Source: Flavobacterium praedii (GTDB taxonomy: Bacteria; Bacteroidota; Bacteroidia; Flavobacteriales; Flavobacteriaceae). Taken from it: a stretch of 64,000 nucleotides of DNA. Where the stretch lies: NCBI RefSeq assembly GCF_026810365.1, contig NZ_CP113948.1:3627501-3691500 (forward strand), given 5' to 3'. The notes under the pieces were generated by a model, which had not been told where the DNA came from, made no database searches, and worked only from the letters and a program-made list of their open reading frames with translations. The position numbers and the translations under genes were made by a program. Below, one piece after another: positions 1-7,232 of the stretch (positions are counted from its first letter, which is position 1; each line of letters begins with the position of its first letter).

Positions 1-481
1 TTTCTTGGCTGCTTCTATAGCTTCGTTTTCTTGGTCTATGGCTAGCCATCGGTATTTGATTCTGATTTCTTGTAAAGCTTCCGTAGCTAGCTTTTGAACG
101 TGAAACCGGTCTGTAACACGAGTTGCGTTTGGAAAACATTTCTTAGCAATCAATCCCATATTCCCTGCCATATCCAAGGTTATTTCCGTGACTAGATTTC
201 GTTGTTTGAGAGGGATTTTTTCAATGATTGCAATTACCTCCTCAGCTTTAGTTCCAGCAACCATAGCCACTATAGCTCCTTTTTTACCTTTAGCGGCTTT
301 GTTAGTTAAAATAGTATAGAGCTCGCCATTGGATAAGGAGGTTTCGTCTATTGATAAACGTTTTCCAATATTTTTGGAGAAAAGAAGCCATTTTTTTGCG
401 TGTTTTATTTGATCCCAAATTTTAAAACCGCTTAAAAAATCGGATCAATCCTAAAAGTTGTGGGGAAATATTAATAGAAGA
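1..481 (-). pseudogene. ISL3/ISAon1-type transposase, broken and cut by window edge
   Basis: Reverse-strand translation from 444 down to 1 gives an open frame with DDE-transposase features of the ISL3/ISAon1 kind: IDETSLSNGELYTIL near its start, then ITLDMAGNMGLIAKKCFPNA and DRFHVQKLATEALQEIR. The gene runs off the left edge. Upstream the frame is broken: residues like SINISPQLLG are encoded around 450-480 in a different frame, and a TGA at 447-445 closes the catalytic frame. A frameshift or small deletion has therefore occurred and no full-length product can be made. The family assignment is from remembered motifs. The remainder of the element lies outside the window. Confidence 0.7.
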
Positions 482-506
482 TACTTGTGTTTATAATATA
501 TACCCC

Positions 507-566
507 ATGCAAGATTCATTTAGTGAACTAATCAAATTATTATTACCCGAAATCATAGTAGAGTAA
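507..566 (+). pseudogene. possible IS OrfA 5' fragment, inverted to the transposase
   Basis: A 19-codon frame on the plus strand, beginning MQDSFSELIKLLLPEIIVE before a stop, resembles the start of the small N-terminal ORF that accompanies ISAon1-type transposases. It points the opposite way to the transposase remnant at 1-481, so if real the element has been rearranged as well as truncated. The resemblance rests on memory of the family only and the frame is very short. Confidence 0.35.
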
Positions 567-810
567 TTACATATTTAAAGTTGTTGTGCACGCGTGAGTT
601 ATGGAAGCGAGTTACCGAATAAAGTGATATTCTATAAAATCGTGAAATTAATAATTTTGTTTTCACTTAGATTTTGCAGATTTACGCAGAAAAAGGAGTG
701 CGAAACGTTAAGATTTTGTGATATTTTTTTTTCTTATTTTTTATAAAATAAAAATATATAGTGTGTTCTAAATTACCTTAGAATAGTACTTAATTATCTT
801 AAGTGGTTAG

Positions 811-825
811 ATATCGTTTTCGTAA
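811..825 (+). promoter_or_regulatory. operator-like site matching the susC operator
   Basis: The reverse complement reads TTACGAAAACGATAT. This matches 13 of 15 bases of the site in the susC/LacI divergent region (10410-10424) and has the C-G-centred dyad look of LacI-family operators. It lies about 100 bp upstream of the secreted-protein gene at 928. Binding by the LacI regulator at 10536 is inference. Confidence 0.4.
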
Positions 826-878
826 GGTTAATATAACAACTGTATTGGAAAATGGAGTTGTGTTTTGAACTGAATTAT

Positions 879-895
879 ACTGCTACTTTAGCAGT
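879..895 (+). promoter_or_regulatory. perfect 7-bp hairpin in the leader of the 928 gene
   Basis: ACTGCTA-CTT-TAGCAGT is a perfect inverted repeat with a 3-nt loop. Flanking AATTAT/ATAATT can extend it with a bulge. It ends 32 nt before the start codon and has no T-tract, so it is not a terminator. It could be a regulator site or an mRNA 5' structure. Confidence 0.4.
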
Positions 896-927
896 GAAAA
901 TAATTACTAATTTAAAACAACAGTATT

Positions 928-1332
928 ATGAAAACGATTTTAAAATTAAGTCTAGTAGTATTAGTAGCAATGACTACCATGAATACTTATGCAATTGATG
1001 GTGATTTTTTACTAAATGTAAAAAAAGGAACAGGAAAAGAAATTAGTTTTTCGGTAAATGAGATTCAGCAAGCAAATGTAACTATATATGATAAATTGCA
1101 TAACGAAATTTATTCTGAGGTTGCTACCGGTAAAGCTGGTATTATGAAAACCTATAGTCTTGAGGAATTTCCTGATGGTGTTTATTTTTTGGAAGTGGAA
1201 ACAAACCTAAAAAAAGTAACACACGAGATTGTGATCTCAAAAGATGTGCCTTCATTATCTAGAAAAGCTATTGCAGAAGTGTATAAAGGTAATCTAAAAA
1301 TGAAAAATCAAAATGTAGTAACTTTGAATTAA
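928..1332 (+). CDS. small secreted protein of unknown function
   Basis: This 134-residue protein has a clear Sec signal peptide (MKTILKLSLVVLVAMTTMNTYA) and a mature part of about 110 residues. The middle (about 50-105) alternates short beta-strand-like segments, with a phrase (YSLEEFPDGVYFLEVET) that resembles the last strands of T9SS C-terminal or Fn3-like domains. The true T9SS motif with a terminal lysine is absent. A weak relationship to DUF3244-type proteins is possible. It stands alone with its own leader hairpin, an upstream operator-like site and a strong terminator, so it is a monocistronic gene. I do not know its function. The operator match suggests, but does not show, co-regulation with starch genes. 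Confidence 0.75.
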   Translation: MKTILKLSLVVLVAMTTMNTYAIDGDFLLNVKKGTGKEISFSVNEIQQANVTIYDKLHNEIYSEVATGKAGIMKTYSLEEFPDGVYFLEVETNLKKVTHEIVISKDVPSLSRKAIAEVYKGNLKMKNQNVVTLN

Positions 1333-1373
1333 TAAAGTCATACGTTAAGAACACTATTTACTTCGAATTTATG

Positions 1374-1402
1374 AAAAACAGCTCTTATATGGAGCTGTTT
1401 TT
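1374..1402 (+). terminator. intrinsic terminator after the 928 gene
   Basis: The stem AAAAACAGCTC/GAGCTGTTTTT (1374-1384 and 1392-1402) has a 7-nt loop and a T-run. It lies about 40 nt after the stop of the secreted-protein gene. Confidence 0.85.
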
Positions 1403-1458
1403 TGTTTTAGTATATTTCCTTTAAAACCAATAAAAAGGTTGTGAAAACTAATTTGCAT

Positions 1459-1547
1459 GAGGGATGGAAATGGCATCTCCCGATTTAGAAAAACAAGGTT
1501 TTTTGCCGTAGTTTTTGTTAATCGGGAATACAATGGACAGCCCGACC
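1459..1547 (+). repeat. structured intergenic repeat, copy 1
   Basis: Conserved-looking ends (GAGGGATGGAAATGGCATC at 1459-1477 and ACAATGGACAGCCCGACC at 1530-1547) bracket an 8-bp inverted repeat, TCCCGATT (1478-1485) and AATCGGGA (1520-1527). The outer GGG and CCC can also pair. A second copy in the opposite orientation is at 23553-23625, with the same end motifs and a different inner stem. I recall elements like this in other Flavobacterium genomes but cannot verify it here. Confidence 0.55.
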
Positions 1548-1596
1548 TTGTTGCTTGAAAAATGATGTTATTTGCCCAAAATGATCTGCAACAAGG
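1546..1596. repeat. 9-bp inverted repeat next to the structured element
   Basis: CCTTGTTGC (1546-1554) and GCAACAAGG (1588-1596) are perfectly complementary across a 33-nt loop. A third segment, AACAAGG at 1492-1498 inside the preceding element, can pair with the same CCTTGTT, so two mutually exclusive folds exist. Confidence 0.45.
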
Positions 1597-1689
1597 ACAT
1601 GCCCAAATTTAATTTTTTGATTGTAAAAAAAAGCCACCAAAAATAATTTGATGGCTTTTAAAACTATACTAATTCATAATAATAGCTTT

Positions 1690-4572
1690 TTATTGTTTGA
1701 CAAACTTCATCACTTTTACTTTATTCTCATCGTTGTATATTTTAACGAAATACATACCACTCTCTAGATTACTAACATTGTATTGATATTCTTTGACTTG
1801 ACTTTTATCGAAAGTTTTTACTAATTGTCCCGATATTGCATAAATCTGAACTTTAGTAGTTGTAGTATTTAGTATAAAATAATTAGATGCTGGATTAGGG
1901 TAAATATAAATATCATTTAATACATCAAAATCAGTTGTAGCCAAAGTAGTTGCTTTGTTTCCGTAGACTCTAAATTCACCGGGTTGCAAAGAAATTGTAG
2001 CATTCACGTCGGTTACCGTATAAGGTGTATTATCCATTAGATTATACCATGATCCTGTATATTGAAAACCTGTCGCAACATTTTTTGCAGTTACATCTAG
2101 ATTAGCAATAATAAGCACATCTTTGAGATCGGTACTTGTTAATGTACTATTCGTGATTTTGATATTTGGAGTAAGGGATGATGTATTCGGAATAGTTGCA
2201 ACCCCTGAAAACACAGCTTCAGTAGTTTTTAAACTGATCATTCTAGCCCAGTCATAATAGATTTTGTTCCTGTTATTATCAGCAAGCCAGTTGTTTGCCC
2301 ATTGTGGTTGTGGCTTGGTAGATAATTTACAATCACCTGCAATCGTTGCTGAATTGTCATTTACACTTCCATCTGTACATGTATAAATAGAAGAATTCCA
2401 TCCCAACTCTCCAAAGTGCCAGATCATTTTTGGTCCAGGAACCAATAAAGAAACTGCTCCAATAGCTGACATTCTAGACAAAGCAACATTTAAAGTTTTT
2501 ACATTATGAGCTACATTTGTTGCATTACCAAATTGCGAATTTTTGTACATCAAACGTTCTTCATCATGACTTTCTGCATAACCCATTAATCGATTTGCAG
2601 TAAACCCACGGCTTTGACTTGTCATTCCAGAAATATTTGCAGTATAACCCATTGATAACTCATTATAATTCGAATTCATGTTTCCCCACATTATTACTCC
2701 TTTACTTGGATTTTCTGAAATTCTATAATTTGCCCATTGTTGTTCTTCAGTATTTCCACCTAAATGTTCAAAAATAGTGTAATGTGTTGGGTCTAATAAC
2801 CATGAATAATCAGTATATTCCTTCAAGATATCTACTCTGTCTTGTTGATAGTTACCTGTACAAGTTTGATCGCTGGCCGTACAATTTTGAGTAAATCCTT
2901 TGGTTAAGTCCCAACGGAATCCATCAATTTTATATTCTTCAATCCATTGTTTGATCACACGTTTTACATAGTTTTTGGTATAAGCTGAAGAATGATTAAA
3001 ATCTTCTCCTACGCTATAGGAATGTTTAGCTACGGTATTAAAATAAGGATTCTCAGTAGTTGGATTTCCGTATCCGTCTCCATCTGGATCATTCATCCAC
3101 ATGCGAATCATTGGATTTCTTCCAAAAGCGTGATTTAAGGCTACATCTAGAATTACTGCAATACCATTTTGATGACATAAGTCAATCAACTCTTTTAATT
3201 TTGTAGATGGCCCGTAAAATTTATCCAATGCCATGTGAAATGAAGTATTGTAACCCCAACTTTCGTTGCCTTCAAATTCCATTACAGGCATTAACTCAAT
3301 GGCATTGATCTTTAAATTTTTAAAATAATCAATACGATCAATTAAGTTTTGATAATTTTTATTGGCATCAAAATCACGAACTAATACTTCATATACTACT
3401 AATTTGTCTTTTTCTGGTTTTACAAAGTTTGTAGTTGATGTACTCCACGCATAAGGAGTCTGTCCTGTTTGTAATACCGTAACTTCTTTGTCTTGTCCAG
3501 CAGGATATACTGGCATATTAGGATAAGTGGTAGACGGAATATATTGATCATCCAAAGGTGATAACACCAATGTAGAATAAGGATCAGCTGTTTTGACCAA
3601 TGCAGGTGAGTTAGCAATTGGTGTAGTTTCACCTACCCAATATAAAAAGCTTTCACTTTTTCCTGATGTTAATCCTGTCAATTCCAACCAAAATTTGGTG
3701 GAACCAGGAGTAGCATCTTTTTTCATTGCGTATGAATTTCCAGGTTGCCAGTTATTGAAACTCCCTGCTACATATACAAAATCTTTAAGTGGTGCATCAA
3801 GTACTAATGTTGCTTTAGTTGCATCTGTTGGATTGTAATTGATTCCATCAACTAAGCCAGCTGGAATTGTTTCAGAAATTGTATTTGGATTTATAACGAC
3901 AGTAAATTTTTTAGTAATAATTGTTGTCCCTTGAGTTACCTCTAATTCGTAGTTTTGATTGTCTGTGATATTTGTATGAGAAAACGAATAAGTAGAAGTA
4001 CTAGGATTAGTATTGATGCTAATTCCATTTGATTTTAAATTGTAACTAGCAACTCCATTTGTATTTGTAGCAGCAATAGAAAGATTACTCCCAGAAGTTA
4101 AAATGGTTGCACTGTTTTCAGCTGGAGAAGTTAGGTTTACTTGAAAAGCTCCAACTTCAGCAAGAATATCTTGTGATTTTTTATCACCAGTTCCATCTTT
4201 GGCTTTAATTAGAAATCCAATTTTTCCAATATTTGTTGTATTATAATAGGTACTTGGTACAAATGTTTTTGTATAAGTATCGTTTCCAGAGTTATAAGTA
4301 AATCTACTGGCTTCATCTGAAGTATTCCAAGATCCATTTAGAGGTGTTCCTTTTTGGGTAGTATCATCTAAGTCAAAAGCCCATGCCCATAAATAAAGTG
4401 CATTACCTGATACACCCCAAGTACTTTCATTTATACTGCTCCCATTAATGGTAATAGTAATAGATGTTGTTTCTTCAAACGAAGCCGGACTTATAGAATA
4501 AGTCGCTGTTTGTTGTTGAGCTGTGCACAACAAAGAAATAAAAAATGGTATTAAAAGTATAAGTTTTTTCAT
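1690..4572 (-). CDS. T9SS-secreted GH13 alpha-amylase
   Basis: A 960-residue extracellular alpha-amylase. A signal peptide (1-18) is followed by beta-rich, probably starch-binding modules (about 20-240), an E-set/CBM48-like domain with VYVAGSFNNW (about 262-345) and a GH13 barrel (about 385-790). Barrel motifs are all present: DVALNH (D476), GFRWD nucleophile D555, FEH acid/base E602 and ESHDEE with D670. The last 75 residues form a type A T9SS sorting domain (YIYPNPAS at 889, ending KVMKFVKQ), so the enzyme is exported across the outer membrane. It plays the surface role that the lipoprotein SusG has in Bacteroides and resembles the T9SS-secreted amylase described in F. johnsoniae (from memory). 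It lies downstream of susCDE but has its own promoter-like module at 4761-4800. Confidence 0.93.
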   Translation of the reverse strand: MKKLILLIPFFISLLCTAQQQTATYSISPASFEETTSITITINGSSINESTWGVSGNALYLWAWAFDLDDTTQKGTPLNGSWNTSDEASRFTYNSGNDTYTKTFVPSTYYNTTNIGKIGFLIKAKDGTGDKKSQDILAEVGAFQVNLTSPAENSATILTSGSNLSIAATNTNGVASYNLKSNGISINTNPSTSTYSFSHTNITDNQNYELEVTQGTTIITKKFTVVINPNTISETIPAGLVDGINYNPTDATKATLVLDAPLKDFVYVAGSFNNWQPGNSYAMKKDATPGSTKFWLELTGLTSGKSESFLYWVGETTPIANSPALVKTADPYSTLVLSPLDDQYIPSTTYPNMPVYPAGQDKEVTVLQTGQTPYAWSTSTTNFVKPEKDKLVVYEVLVRDFDANKNYQNLIDRIDYFKNLKINAIELMPVMEFEGNESWGYNTSFHMALDKFYGPSTKLKELIDLCHQNGIAVILDVALNHAFGRNPMIRMWMNDPDGDGYGNPTTENPYFNTVAKHSYSVGEDFNHSSAYTKNYVKRVIKQWIEEYKIDGFRWDLTKGFTQNCTASDQTCTGNYQQDRVDILKEYTDYSWLLDPTHYTIFEHLGGNTEEQQWANYRISENPSKGVIMWGNMNSNYNELSMGYTANISGMTSQSRGFTANRLMGYAESHDEERLMYKNSQFGNATNVAHNVKTLNVALSRMSAIGAVSLLVPGPKMIWHFGELGWNSSIYTCTDGSVNDNSATIAGDCKLSTKPQPQWANNWLADNNRNKIYYDWARMISLKTTEAVFSGVATIPNTSSLTPNIKITNSTLTSTDLKDVLIIANLDVTAKNVATGFQYTGSWYNLMDNTPYTVTDVNATISLQPGEFRVYGNKATTLATTDFDVLNDIYIYPNPASNYFILNTTTTKVQIYAISGQLVKTFDKSQVKEYQYNVSNLESGMYFVKIYNDENKVKVMKFVKQ

Positions 4573-4841
4573 AGTCGTAGAATTTTTTTGAAAATGTGTA
4601 ATTTCCTAAATCATTTAATTTAAACTAATTTACCTTAAGATTTTAAACGTTAGAATTTGTTATTAATAGAATAAAATGACAATTAGAAAGTTTTAAATGA
4701 CGCTGTATTGTATTCTTTAAAGTTAAGTTTTATCTAATATTAAATAAGAATGTTTGATTACAAACATTTTACGATATCGTTGTAGTGTTTAAAACTTTAT
4801 TTTTTTTAAGTATTTTTCCGAATAGTTTATTTTTTTAAATT
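4573..4841. other. leader/promoter region of the amylase gene
   Basis: This AT-rich non-coding stretch lies between the susE terminator and the amylase start. Its only clear content is the 40-bp module at 4761-4800, shared with the susC promoter. If transcription starts there, the amylase mRNA leader is roughly 180 nt long. Confidence 0.6.
4761..4800 (-). promoter_or_regulatory. regulatory module shared with the susC promoter
   Basis: It aligns over about 40 bp with 10401-10440 with one gap. Shared parts are CAAACA at the left, TTACGA, and AGTGTT-n-AAAACTTT at the right. It contains the perfect 10-bp palindrome ACGATATCGT (4771-4780), typical of a LacI-family operator. On the minus strand a TGTTTG follows the palindrome and could be part of a -7 box facing the amylase gene. 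Confidence 0.6.
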
Positions 4842-4875
4842 AAAAAAGGGCTGTCAGTTAAGACAGCCCTTTTTT
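4842..4875 (-). terminator. terminator after susE
   Basis: AAAAAAGGGCTGTC (4842-4855) pairs perfectly with GACAGCCCTTTTTT (4862-4875) across a 6-nt loop. On the minus strand it follows the susE stop by 16 nt and ends in a U-tract. It separates susCDE from the amylase gene. Confidence 0.9.
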
Positions 4876-4891
4876 GGAAATAATTTTAAAA

Positions 4892-5644
4892 TTATTTTTT
4901 AACAATACTATATATATTTGCTTTAAAATCTACTGTAATTAAATAATTTCCATCAGCAGCGATTTTCATATTGTCACCATTTTGTTCCATTGAAAAGTCA
5001 GCACCTGTGTCACCGCGGTTTACAGTCCAAGCGTCGTCTAGTCTAAATTTATACTCACCAGCTTTTAATGCACCGTCAAAAGTGTATTTTTTGGTAGCTA
5101 AATCGTAAGTTAAATTTGTATCAGGATCACCCCATCCATTAGGAGTTGCGCTACCAATAATTCCCCAGTTATCCCAAGCTGGGTAAGGAGTGATTTTCAA
5201 TTTAACTACATTAGAGTATTGAGGTACGCCACTTACTCCAACGTAAGATTTAATTCTAATTTCAGCATCTGAAGCTGAAAAAGGAGCTAAACCAGTATTT
5301 AGAGCAGCATCATTCAATTGAGCAACTGTAAGTGCTACTAAACGATCTGTAGTTTTTGTAATAACATTAATTGCTTTGAAGTCAGTTCCAGCTTTAGCCA
5401 TTTCTACTTCGTAGTTAATAACTGTCTGAGTACCGTCGTATTTAGTATAATCCCAAACAAGAGTAGTAGCCATATCAGCTGCTTTTAGCTTGTCTAGTAT
5501 AAAAACTGCACCATCAGCTGGAGCAAGTAATTTAGGAGTTTCAGATGGTGAAATTACTGTTAATTCGTTGTCAGAAGTTGGTACACATGATACGGCTGAC
5601 ATTAAAAGCATCGCTATTGCGCTTAATTTAAATATATTTTTCAT
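4892..5644 (-). CDS. susE: SusE-like starch-binding outer-membrane lipoprotein
   Basis: A 250-residue lipoprotein with a lipobox ending at Cys20 (SAVSC). An N-terminal Ig-like SusE domain (about 35-150, with SPSETPKLLAPADGA and VWDYT) is followed by one C-terminal SusE/SusF-type carbohydrate-binding domain (about 155-250, with NWGIIGSATPNGW and LKAGEYKFRLDDAW). It should hold starch at the cell surface and help SusCD load oligosaccharides. It is much shorter than Bacteroides SusE, which from memory is about 390 residues with two binding domains, and there is no SusF here. It follows susD by 17 nt and is closed by a strong terminator. Confidence 0.88.
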   Translation of the reverse strand: MKNIFKLSAIAMLLMSAVSCVPTSDNELTVISPSETPKLLAPADGAVFILDKLKAADMATTLVWDYTKYDGTQTVINYEVEMAKAGTDFKAINVITKTTDRLVALTVAQLNDAALNTGLAPFSASDAEIRIKSYVGVSGVPQYSNVVKLKITPYPAWDNWGIIGSATPNGWGDPDTNLTYDLATKKYTFDGALKAGEYKFRLDDAWTVNRGDTGADFSMEQNGDNMKIAADGNYLITVDFKANIYSIVKK

Positions 5645-5661
5645 TGTTCTTTAGTGTTAAA

Positions 5662-7215
5662 TTAAAAACCTGGGTTTTGAGTTAAGTTTGAATTTGCTTG
5701 TAAAGCAGATGTAGGAATTGGATATAATTTATAGGTATCAGGAATAGAAGTACCTCCTTTAGTACCACCTTTCCATGGCCATAAATATGAACCGCCTGTG
5801 AATTTACCAAAACGAATCAAATCCGTTCTTCTTTGTCCTTCAAAATTCAATTCTCTTGCTCTTTCGTCGATTAAAAAATTCAAGTTTAATTGTGAAGCAG
5901 TTATTGCATCTCCTTTAGACCTAGTGATTATTGCATTAACATAAGTTAATGCTTGTGAAGCATTTCCAGCAGTTGCACCTCTTAATACACATTCTGCATA
6001 CATTAAATAAGCATCAGCCAATCTAAATAAAGGGAAATCTGTACCCGAGAAGCTTGTAGAAATAGAAGTTCCGCTAAAGTTTGAATTTCTAAATTTAACA
6101 CTTGGATATCCATCTGTCCATGTTTTATAATTATTCATTTCATAAGAATGACCTGTAGTCCAGAATAATTTTGATCTTACATCATTTGAGCCCAATAAAT
6201 CACCACCATTAAATAAACCATACCATGCTTTAGTAGCTCTATGACCTCCCCATCCATCTTTTGCTCCAAATAAGTTTGGATCTACTGTATCGTTACTTAA
6301 ACTTCCGTTTACAATATAAGTAGTATTACCATAACTTTGACTAACTACAGCATCAGCAATTAATGTATAAATAATTTCAGGACTAGTATTGTTATCTCCT
6401 GAAAATATGCTTACATAATTCGGCGCTAATGAATATTGGCTATCTGCTAGTACTTTATTTACATAAGTAAGGGCATCATTATATCTTGCAGTTCCAGTAT
6501 AAACTTCCGCATTAAGATATAGTTTTGCAAGTAACATTTGAACTGCTGCTTTATTTGCTTTACCATACGATTTTGTAGACGTGATAGTTTGTTCTGCTTC
6601 CAACAAATCTTTTTCAACAAAATCAAATAATTCTTTTCTTGTTGATTCTTTTTTAGGTGTTGTTGAATTGATATCAGCCTCAGTTACTAGAGGACCTTTT
6701 CCAAAGCAATCAATCACATAATAATAAGCTAAACATCTTAGAAAACGTAATTCAGCAATATGATTTTCTTTATCTGGAATTGCAGTCTTAGTTTCTTTTA
6801 AGATTTTTATCAAATTATTACTTTGTGGAATTGTGTAATAAGCTCTGTCAAATAAGTATCTAAAGAATTTGTTATTTGGATTCCATCCACTTGTTGTAGT
6901 AAGTTGATCCAAACCATCATCTCCCCAACGGTTTTTTACTGCATCTGCAGAAAAATCTTCAAGATTAATGATTCCTCTTAAAAATGCTGCTTCACCAGCA
7001 TCTTTGGTCACAACATCTGTAGAACCTGGCCCATCAGGCCCTGAAAGTGCAAATGTTCCATAAATTTTAGAAACCATCCCCTCAACAGCTTGCGGGTCTT
7101 TTGCTAACAATTTATCTAATGTTAGTTCTACTTTTGGCTCAGTATTCAAATCATCAACGCATGAAGCGAAAAAGACAAGCATAACGGCTGCTCCTATAAT
7201 TTTAAATTTGTTCAT
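5662..7215 (-). CDS. susD: SusD-like starch-oligosaccharide-binding lipoprotein
   Basis: A 517-residue SusD/RagB family outer-membrane lipoprotein with a lipobox at Cys19 (VFFASC). It has the family layout: a TPR-rich helical half (about 90-330, including LRFLRCLAYYYVIDCFGKGP and AAVQMLLAKLYLNAEVYTG) and a C-terminal half with RLADAYLMYAE, ERARELNFEGQRRTDLIRFG and the closing YPIPTSALQAN...LTQNPGF. It forms the lid over the SusC transporter encoded 17 nt upstream. Starch specificity is inferred from the surrounding amylases and maltose genes. Confidence 0.93.
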   Translation of the reverse strand: MNKFKIIGAAVMLVFFASCVDDLNTEPKVELTLDKLLAKDPQAVEGMVSKIYGTFALSGPDGPGSTDVVTKDAGEAAFLRGIINLEDFSADAVKNRWGDDGLDQLTTTSGWNPNNKFFRYLFDRAYYTIPQSNNLIKILKETKTAIPDKENHIAELRFLRCLAYYYVIDCFGKGPLVTEADINSTTPKKESTRKELFDFVEKDLLEAEQTITSTKSYGKANKAAVQMLLAKLYLNAEVYTGTARYNDALTYVNKVLADSQYSLAPNYVSIFSGDNNTSPEIIYTLIADAVVSQSYGNTTYIVNGSLSNDTVDPNLFGAKDGWGGHRATKAWYGLFNGGDLLGSNDVRSKLFWTTGHSYEMNNYKTWTDGYPSVKFRNSNFSGTSISTSFSGTDFPLFRLADAYLMYAECVLRGATAGNASQALTYVNAIITRSKGDAITASQLNLNFLIDERARELNFEGQRRTDLIRFGKFTGGSYLWPWKGGTKGGTSIPDTYKLYPIPTSALQANSNLTQNPGF

Positions 7216-7232
7216 TTTTCTTTTTTTTTGTA

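Larger units (their letters stand above)
567..927. other. gene-free stretch upstream of the 928 gene
   Basis: There is no credible coding frame. A short phrase around 671-700 (a run like GATTTTGCAGATTTACGCAG) belongs to a type of iterated AT-rich spacer often seen between Bacteroidota genes. The right half holds an operator-like site (811-825) and a leader hairpin (879-895), listed separately. Confidence 0.6.

Noticed and set aside
4842..4875. Hairpin as a regulatory dyad of the amylase promoter
   Set aside because: The GC stem with A/T tracts directly after the susE stop is a textbook terminator and lies upstream of the actual shared module.
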